The notes under the pieces were generated by a model that was not told where the DNA came from, ran no database searches, and worked only from the letters and a program-made list of their open reading frames with translations. From contig NZ_RFLW01000002.1 of assembly GCF_003719295.1 (NCBI RefSeq), forward strand, positions 362,763 through 426,762: a stretch of DNA of 64,000 nucleotides, written 5' to 3'. The stretch comes from Haliea alexandrii. Its GTDB lineage: Bacteria > Pseudomonadota > Gammaproteobacteria > Pseudomonadales > Halieaceae. The position numbers were made by a program, and so were the translations under genes. Positions 58,862 through 64,000 of the stretch are shown here, in pieces (position 1 is the first letter of the stretch; the number at the start of each line of letters is the position of its first letter).

Positions 58862-59731
58862 GTGAAGTTTGTCCTCTCCACCTCGTTCAGCACGGTTTCA
58901 CACCTTACAGACATCGCGCCGGTGGCTGATGAATACGGCTGGGAAGCGATGTCCTTTTCCGACCACGTGGTGCACCCGGAGAATATCAGCCAGCCCTACC
59001 CCTACACCGAGGACGGTAGCCGGCGTTGGGGCGCATTCACCGATTGGCCCGACCCCTGGGTGGTCATTGGTGGGCTGGCAACCATCACCAAGCGCCTGCG
59101 CTTTACCACCAATATCTTCGTGCTGCCCATGCGTAACCCCTTCCTGGTGGCCAAGGCCATCAGCACCGCAGCGATTATGTCCAATAACCGGGTTACGCCG
59201 GCGTTCGGCGTGGGCTGGTCTGCGGATGAATTTGCCCTGATGCAGCAGGACTTCAAAACGCGCGGCAAGCGCACCGACGAGATGCTGGAGATCATGCGAC
59301 TGCTCTGGACGGGCGACATGGTGGAGTACCACGGGCAATACTACGACTTCGACCGGCTGGAAATGAACCCCGCGCCCAGCGCCCCCATTCCGTTCTGGAT
59401 TGGTGGCATTTCCGACCCGGCCATGCGGCGCGCGGCACGCCTTGCAGACGGCTGGGTCACCGACCTGCAGCCGTCGAGCGAGATCATCGAGAGCATCGAG
59501 CGCATACGGCAGTGGCGCCGGGAGTACGGTCGGGACAGCGAGCCCTTCGACGTCATGGCCACCCCCAACGACGCCTGGGATGCCGATGGCTACCGCCGCC
59601 TTGAGGACGCGGGTGTGACGCATATCCTCACCATGCCCTGGATGTTCTATCACGGCGAAACAGACGACGTGGCGCTAAAGATCGACGGCGTGAAGCGCTA
59701 CGCTGACGAGGTTATTGCGCCGCTATCCTGA
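58862..59731 (+). CDS. Luciferase-like (LLM) oxidoreductase, F420-dependent type
   Basis: 289 residues, TIM-barrel of the LLM class. VADEYGWEAMSFSDHVVHPE, TNIFVLPMRNPFLVAKA, FGVGWSADEFALM, GKRTDEMLEIMRLLWTG and PFWIGGISDPAMRRAARLADGW are the class landmarks. The group with VGWSADEF is annotated as F420-dependent (TIGR03619 type) in actinobacteria; in proteobacteria the flavin may be FMN or F420, which the sequence cannot decide. GTG start with GGAG 7 bases upstream. No F420 synthesis genes are in the window. Confidence 0.82.
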   Translation: MKFVLSTSFSTVSHLTDIAPVADEYGWEAMSFSDHVVHPENISQPYPYTEDGSRRWGAFTDWPDPWVVIGGLATITKRLRFTTNIFVLPMRNPFLVAKAISTAAIMSNNRVTPAFGVGWSADEFALMQQDFKTRGKRTDEMLEIMRLLWTGDMVEYHGQYYDFDRLEMNPAPSAPIPFWIGGISDPAMRRAARLADGWVTDLQPSSEIIESIERIRQWRREYGRDSEPFDVMATPNDAWDADGYRRLEDAGVTHILTMPWMFYHGETDDVALKIDGVKRYADEVIAPLS

Positions 59732-59835
59732 GCGCAGCGGTCACTTTCTGTTCAAAAGCCTGACGCTGCTATAGAATGCTTCGCCGCAGCGGGCCTCTAG
59801 TCGCCCGCCAGAAGCCCGCAATCAGGTAATGCGCA

Positions 59836-60915
59836 ATGAGTCATACCGAAGTCTACAACGTCAACGTCGCCTCGCAGGACGTATTGATCACCCCGGCAAA
59901 GCTGAAGCAGGCCCTGCCCATGAGCCCCGCGGCTCACGCCCAGCTCTCCAGTAGCCGCGAAGTCATTGAGAACATCCTCGACCGCAAGGATCACCGCCTG
60001 TTTGTGGTCGTTGGCCCCTGCTCGATACACGATGTGGATGCCGCACTGGAATACGCCGGGCGCCTCAAGGCGCTGGCTGAAGAACTGCAGGACAGCCTGT
60101 ACATCGTCATGCGGGTGTACTTCGAGAAACCTCGCACCACCGTGGGCTGGAAAGGCCTGGTCAACGATCCCCATCTGGATGATTCGTTCAAGATTGAAGA
60201 AGGCCTGCACATCGGTCGCAAGCTCCTGCTGGATATTCTGGAGCTCGGCCTGCCGACCGCTACCGAGGCGCTGGATCCGATTTCGCCCCAGTATCTGCAG
60301 GACCTGATCAGCTGGTCGGCGATTGGCGCGCGCACCACGGAGTCGCAAACCCACCGCGAAATGGCCAGTGGCCTATCGTCCGCCGTCGGCTTCAAGAACG
60401 GCACCGATGGCGGACTCACCGTAGCCAGCAATGCGCTGAACTCCGTGGCCAAGCCCCACCGCTTTCTCGGCATCAACGGCGACGGTGAGGTCGCGGTCAT
60501 CACCACGCGCGGCAACCGCTACGGCCATATCGTGCTGCGCGGTGGCAGCAATGGTCCCAACTACGACTCGGTGCACATCAAACTGTGCGAAGAGGCGCTG
60601 GTGAAAGCCGGGGTGCCGCTGAACATCATGGTTGACTGCAGCCACGCGAACTCCAACAAACAGCCTGAGCTGCAGCCCCTGGTGGTAGAAAACGTGGGCA
60701 ACCAGATTCTGGAAGGCAACCATTCAATTGTCGGCCTGATGATAGAAAGCCACCTGCATGCGGGCAGCCAGTCCATTCCCGAGCGCCTGGAAGACCTGCA
60801 ATACGGTGTATCGATTACCGACGGTTGTATTGGCTGGGAAGAAACCGAAACCTGCCTGCGCAAGTTACGGGCGGCGCTTCAAACCGCCCTGCCCCGGCGT
60901 CTCGAAGACGCCTGA
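59836..60915 (+). CDS. 3-deoxy-7-phosphoheptulonate (DAHP) synthase, class I
   Basis: First enzyme of aromatic amino-acid synthesis. 359 residues, AroFGH type: VVGPCSIHDVDAALEYA, MRVYFEKPRTTVGWKG, PTATEALDPISPQYL, SWSAIGARTTESQTHREMAS, GFKNGTDG, RGGSNGPNYD and VDCSHANSNKQP with the metal-binding His. The N-terminal extension that binds Tyr, Phe or Trp is present; the isoform cannot be told by eye. 104 bases after the LLM gene. Confidence 0.95.
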   Translation: MSHTEVYNVNVASQDVLITPAKLKQALPMSPAAHAQLSSSREVIENILDRKDHRLFVVVGPCSIHDVDAALEYAGRLKALAEELQDSLYIVMRVYFEKPRTTVGWKGLVNDPHLDDSFKIEEGLHIGRKLLLDILELGLPTATEALDPISPQYLQDLISWSAIGARTTESQTHREMASGLSSAVGFKNGTDGGLTVASNALNSVAKPHRFLGINGDGEVAVITTRGNRYGHIVLRGGSNGPNYDSVHIKLCEEALVKAGVPLNIMVDCSHANSNKQPELQPLVVENVGNQILEGNHSIVGLMIESHLHAGSQSIPERLEDLQYGVSITDGCIGWEETETCLRKLRAALQTALPRRLEDA

Positions 60916-60960
60916 GGACGCCGCGCACCCCTCAGGCAGCGCTCGCCCCCGGAGCTAGAT

Positions 60961-61536
60961 TCAATAGTAGGCGTTGCTGCGATCCGAGTGGTCGGTGGTG
61001 TCGCGCACACCGCGCAACTCAGGCAACTGCTCAAGCAGGGTTTTCTCCACCCCACCCTTCAGCGTCTGGTCCACCATGCCGCAGCCCTGACAACCGCCGC
61101 CGAACTTGAGAATGGCGTAGGGATCAGGCGTCAACTCGACGAGGCTGACCTCCCCGCCATGCGCCGCCAGTGCCGGGTTCACTTCATTGTAAAGAATGTA
61201 ATTGATACGGTCTTCCAGCGGGCTGTTTTCATCCACGCGCGGCAGCTTTGCGTTGGGTGCCTTGATGGTCAGTTGTCCACCCATGCGATCCTTGGCGTAG
61301 TCGACCAGGGCGTCTTCCAGAAACGGCAGGCTGCGGGCATCGAACCAGGCAGTGATGGCCCCAAAATCGCGCTTTTCATCGCCCTCAAGGATGTCACTGT
61401 CACGGCAGTAGGCGATGCAGGTCTCTGCCTTCGGGGTTCCAGGCTGGTTGATGAATACGCGCACACCCAGAGCATCTTCCTGCTTTGACAACAGTTCCGC
61501 CAGATATCCCTGTGCTGACTCCGTGATGGTAACCAT
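60961..61536 (-). CDS. nfuA: Fe-S biogenesis scaffold/carrier NfuA
   Basis: Carries [4Fe-4S] clusters to target enzymes under oxidative stress or iron shortage. 191 residues. N-terminal degenerate A-type domain (its metal-binding cysteines are lost, but CIAYC is present) and C-terminal Nfu domain with CQGCG (the cluster-ligating CxxC) near residue 150. Divergent from metH. Confidence 0.96.
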   Translation of the reverse strand: MVTITESAQGYLAELLSKQEDALGVRVFINQPGTPKAETCIAYCRDSDILEGDEKRDFGAITAWFDARSLPFLEDALVDYAKDRMGGQLTIKAPNAKLPRVDENSPLEDRINYILYNEVNPALAAHGGEVSLVELTPDPYAILKFGGGCQGCGMVDQTLKGGVEKTLLEQLPELRGVRDTTDHSDRSNAYY

Positions 61537-61701
61537 GGCCCTCTTCCATTCCGAGTAAATTAGTCAAGTATTCTAGCAAACATCGCGGTCCCAGTGCGAG
61601 AGCAAATGCTGCGACCCACCAGCGCGTCATTATCTGTTAATATTGCGGGCTTTTTTACCGGCGGCGACTGACACGCCCTTCTTCAACACACAGGTACCAA
61701 C

Positions 61702-64000
61702 ATGGCTCCGGATATCCACTCAGACCACCCCCTGGCAGCAGCCCTGCGCGAGCGCATCCTCATTCTGGATGGCGCCATGGGCACGATGCTGCAGGCGGAG
61801 GGCCTGGAGGAAGCGGATTACCGGGGGGAGCGCTTCGCCGATCACCGCGGAGACCTGAAGGGTAACAACGACCTGCTCTGCCTCACGCAGCCCGAGGTCA
61901 TTGCGCGTATCCAGAAGCGCTACCTGGAAGCCGGCGCCGACATCATCGGTACCAACACCTTCAACAGTACCCGCGTTGCGCAGGGCGACTACGACTTGTC
62001 CGGGCTGGCGGCGGAACTGAACCTCGCAGGCGCGCGCATCGCGCGGCAGGTGGCCGACGACATGACGGCGCGGGACCCTTCCCGTCCGCGTTTCGTGGCC
62101 GGCATACTCGGGCCCACGCCCCGCACCGCGTCCATCTCGCCGGATGTGAACAACCCCGGGGCGCGCAATATCCGTTTCGATGAGCTGGTTCAGGACTATA
62201 GTGAAGCCACCCGGGCCCTCATTGAGGGGGGCGTCGACCTGATCATGATCGAGACCATATTCGACACACTGAACGCCAAAGCGGCGATTTTTGCGGTGCA
62301 GGGTGTGTTCGCGGAGCGCGGCGAAAGCCTGCCCCTGATGATCTCCGTCACCTTCCCTGACACCAGTGGCCGGGTACTTTCCGGGCAGAGCCCGGAGGCC
62401 TTCTGGAACGCCATTGCCCACGCCCGACCGCTGATCGTCGGCAGCAACTGCGGTCGCCGTTTCAAGGAAATTCGTCCGTTCCTGGAGGAGCTTGCTTCGG
62501 TGGCCGAATGCTACTTCAGCGCGCACCTCAATGCCGGGCTGCCCAACGCGTTTGGCGAGTACGATGAAACACCGGACGATATGTATGAGGATTTCCGCGG
62601 CTTCGCCCAGCGCGGCTTTCTCAACCTGGCGGGGGGCTGCTGTGGCACCACACCCCATCACATTGAGGCGATTGCGCGCGCCGTACACGATGTGGCACCG
62701 CGTGAACTGCCCCAGCGCCCTCCCGCCTGTCGACTCTCCGGCCTGGAACCGTTCAATATTGACGCAGACAGCCTGTTCGTCAACGTGGGAGAACGCTGCA
62801 ACGTTACCGGCTCCGCCGCCTTCAAGCGCCTGATCCTGTCCGAGGACTACGAGTCCGCGCTCGCTGTGGCACGTACCCAGGTCGAGGATGGCGCACAAAT
62901 CATCGATATCAACATGGACGAGGGCATGCTCGATGCCGAGCGCGCCATGGTGACGTTTCTCGACCTGGTGGCATCCGAGCCGGATATCTCCCGGGTACCC
63001 ATCATGGTGGACTCCTCCAAGTGGTCGGTAATCGAGGCCGGGCTGAAGTGCATTCAGGGGAAACCGGTGGTCAACTCCATCAGCCTCAAGTCGGGCGAGG
63101 CGGAGTTCATTGAACAGGCGACCCTGTGCAAGCGCTACGGTGCCGCCGTTGTGGTCATGGCTTTTGACGAGCAGGGGCAGGCCGATAGCCTCGAGCGGCG
63201 CAAGACGATCTGCCAACGCTCTTGGGATCTGCTGGTCAATCGTGTGGGCTTTAATCCCAATGACATCATTTTTGACCCCAATATCTTCGCCATCGCAACG
63301 GGTATTGAGGAACACAACAACTACGCCGTCGAGTTCATCGAGGCCAGCCGCTACATCCACGAGTACCTTCCGGGAGCGCTGATTTCCGGTGGCGTATCCA
63401 ACGTGTCTTTCTCATTCCGCGGCAATAACGTGGTGCGCGAGGCCATCCACTCCGTGTTTCTTTACCACGCCATCCGCGCGGGCATGAACATGGGCATCGT
63501 CAACGCAGGCCAGCTCGCCGTGTACGACGAATTGCCCGGCGAACTGCGCGACGCCGTGGAGGACGTTATTCTCAACCGCAATGACAACGGCACCGAGCGC
63601 CTGCTGGAGCTGGCGGAAACCTACCGTGACAGCGCCGGTGGCACGGCACGCGTGGAAGATTTGAGCTGGCGCGAGGCGCCGGTGGCCAAGCGTATCGAGC
63701 ACGCACTCGTGAAGGGCATCAACACGTGGATTGTGGAAGATGCCGAAGAAGCGCGGCACACCTTTGAACGACCCATCGAGGTGATTGAAGGACCTTTGAT
63801 GGACGGCATGAACGTGGTCGGTGACCTCTTCGGCGACGGCAAAATGTTCCTGCCGCAGGTGGTCAAGAGTGCGCGCGTGATGAAGCAGGCCGTCGCCTAC
63901 CTGCAGCCCTTTATCGAGGAGGAGAAAACCGAGGCGACCCAGAGCAACGGAAAAATCCTCATGGCGACGGTAAAAGGCGACGTTCACGACATCGGCAAGA
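61702..64000 (+). CDS. metH: Methionine synthase MetH, cobalamin-dependent (5' part, cut by right edge)
   Basis: Transfers the methyl group of methyltetrahydrofolate to homocysteine through cobalamin. 766 codons are present and open at the right edge. Homocysteine domain from residue 1 ([18 protein letters not shown]), zinc ligands Cys250 and the CC of GGCCGTTP; pterin domain ([37 protein letters not shown]); cap/B12 domain up to [13 protein letters not shown], which holds the DxHxxG cobalamin-ligand motif. The segment around Cys250 reads GSNCGRRF where E. coli has GLNCALGA. No SAM-, SAH- or cobalamin-riboswitch is confidently seen in the 165 bases upstream. Confidence 0.96.
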   Translation, partial: MAPDIHSDHPLAAALRERILILDGAMGTMLQAEGLEEADYRGERFADHRGDLKGNNDLLCLTQPEVIARIQKRYLEAGADIIGTNTFNSTRVAQGDYDLSGLAAELNLAGARIARQVADDMTARDPSRPRFVAGILGPTPRTASISPDVNNPGARNIRFDELVQDYSEATRALIEGGVDLIMIETIFDTLNAKAAIFAVQGVFAERGESLPLMISVTFPDTSGRVLSGQSPEAFWNAIAHARPLIVGSNCGRRFKEIRPFLEELASVAECYFSAHLNAGLPNAFGEYDETPDDMYEDFRGFAQRGFLNLAGGCCGTTPHHIEAIARAVHDVAPRELPQRPPACRLSGLEPFNIDADSLFVNVGERCNVTGSAAFKRLILSEDYESALAVARTQVEDGAQIIDINMDEGMLDAERAMVTFLDLVASEPDISRVPIMVDSSKWSVIEAGLKCIQGKPVVNSISLKSGEAEFIEQATLCKRYGAAVVVMAFDEQGQADSLERRKTICQRSWDLLVNRVGFNPNDIIFDPNIFAIATGIEEHNNYAVEFIEASRYIHEYLPGALISGGVSNVSFSFRGNNVVREAIHSVFLYHAIRAGMNMGIVNAGQLAVYDELPGELRDAVEDVILNRNDNGTERLLELAETYRDSAGGTARVEDLSWREAPVAKRIEHALVKGINTWIVEDAEEARHTFERPIEVIEGPLMDGMNVVGDLFGDGKMFLPQVVKSARVMKQAVAYLQPFIEEEKTEATQSNGKILMATVKGDVHDIGK

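Noticed and set aside
61537-61701. Possible SAH riboswitch before metH (GCTGCGACC at about 61608-61616)
   Set aside because: One short match to the SAH-riboswitch core, but the flanking stem (CCGAGG/CUCGG type) is absent. A covariance search with RF01057 would settle it.
61720-63360. 546-codon open frame on the minus strand
   Set aside because: It lies wholly opposite metH, whose translation is unmistakable; long antisense frames are expected at this GC content and the product is low-complexity His/Gln/Arg-rich.

Overview
The window is about 64 kb of a high-GC gammaproteobacterial chromosome. The gene orders lolCDE, comEC-exbBD-msbA-lpxK-kdsB-murB, uvrC-pgsA-tRNA-Gly-tRNA-Cys, bpt-aat-trxB / ftsK-lolA-rarA-crcB-serS and methyltransferase-rnhA-dnaQ / gloB-mltD are the conserved core of this class. 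The mix of these with a fatty acid cis/trans isomerase, an F420/luciferase-like oxidoreductase and a block of short-chain dehydrogenases and CoA enzymes suggests a marine oligotroph of the Halieaceae/OM60 type; that last step is inference from gene content only. No insertion sequence, prophage, integrase or CRISPR array was seen.

Layout. 1-2.5 kb: the lipoprotein-releasing LolCDE transporter (lolC is cut by the left edge), with a convergent DUF2062 membrane protein. 3.2-14.1 kb: one long, tightly overlapping plus-strand run for DNA uptake (comEC), a TolQ/TolR-like proton channel, lipid A/LPS assembly (msbA, lpxK, kdsB), a small tyrosine phosphatase, murB, uvrC and pgsA. 14.1-14.5 kb: a strong promoter, a broken 5' half of tRNA-Gly, an intact tRNA-Gly and tRNA-Cys. 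14.6-17.2 kb: an SRAP protein followed by a structured untranslated region and a terminator, a periplasmic HAD hydrolase and an unrecognised membrane protein. 17.3-28.8 kb: N-end rule transferases and thioredoxin reductase on the minus strand, then ftsK, lolA, rarA, crcB, serS and cysG on the plus strand, then two minus-strand genes. 28.9-32.9 kb: tail-specific protease and a K+/H+ antiporter.

33-45 kb is the most accessory-looking part. It has a 4-hydroxybutyryl-CoA dehydratase-like protein, a D-aminoacylase-like amidohydrolase, a quinone-oxidoreductase-type MDR, three SDRs, an acyl-CoA ligase, a protein made of apparently three dimeric-barrel (Dabb/NIPSNAP-type) units, a DegT-fold enzyme whose PLP lysine is replaced by histidine, and a TetR regulator. 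These look like parts of an uncharacterised catabolic pathway, but the genes are in several transcription units and the pathway is not established.

45-64 kb: an EEP-family phosphodiesterase, a D-2-hydroxyacid dehydrogenase, rimK, a TRIC-type channel, a small membrane protein plus fatty acid cis/trans isomerase (cti), sohB, nudC, dnaQ, rnhA, a YafS-like methyltransferase, gloB, mltD, rlmG, a luciferase-like oxidoreductase, a DAHP synthase, nfuA, and the first two thirds of metH, cut by the right edge.
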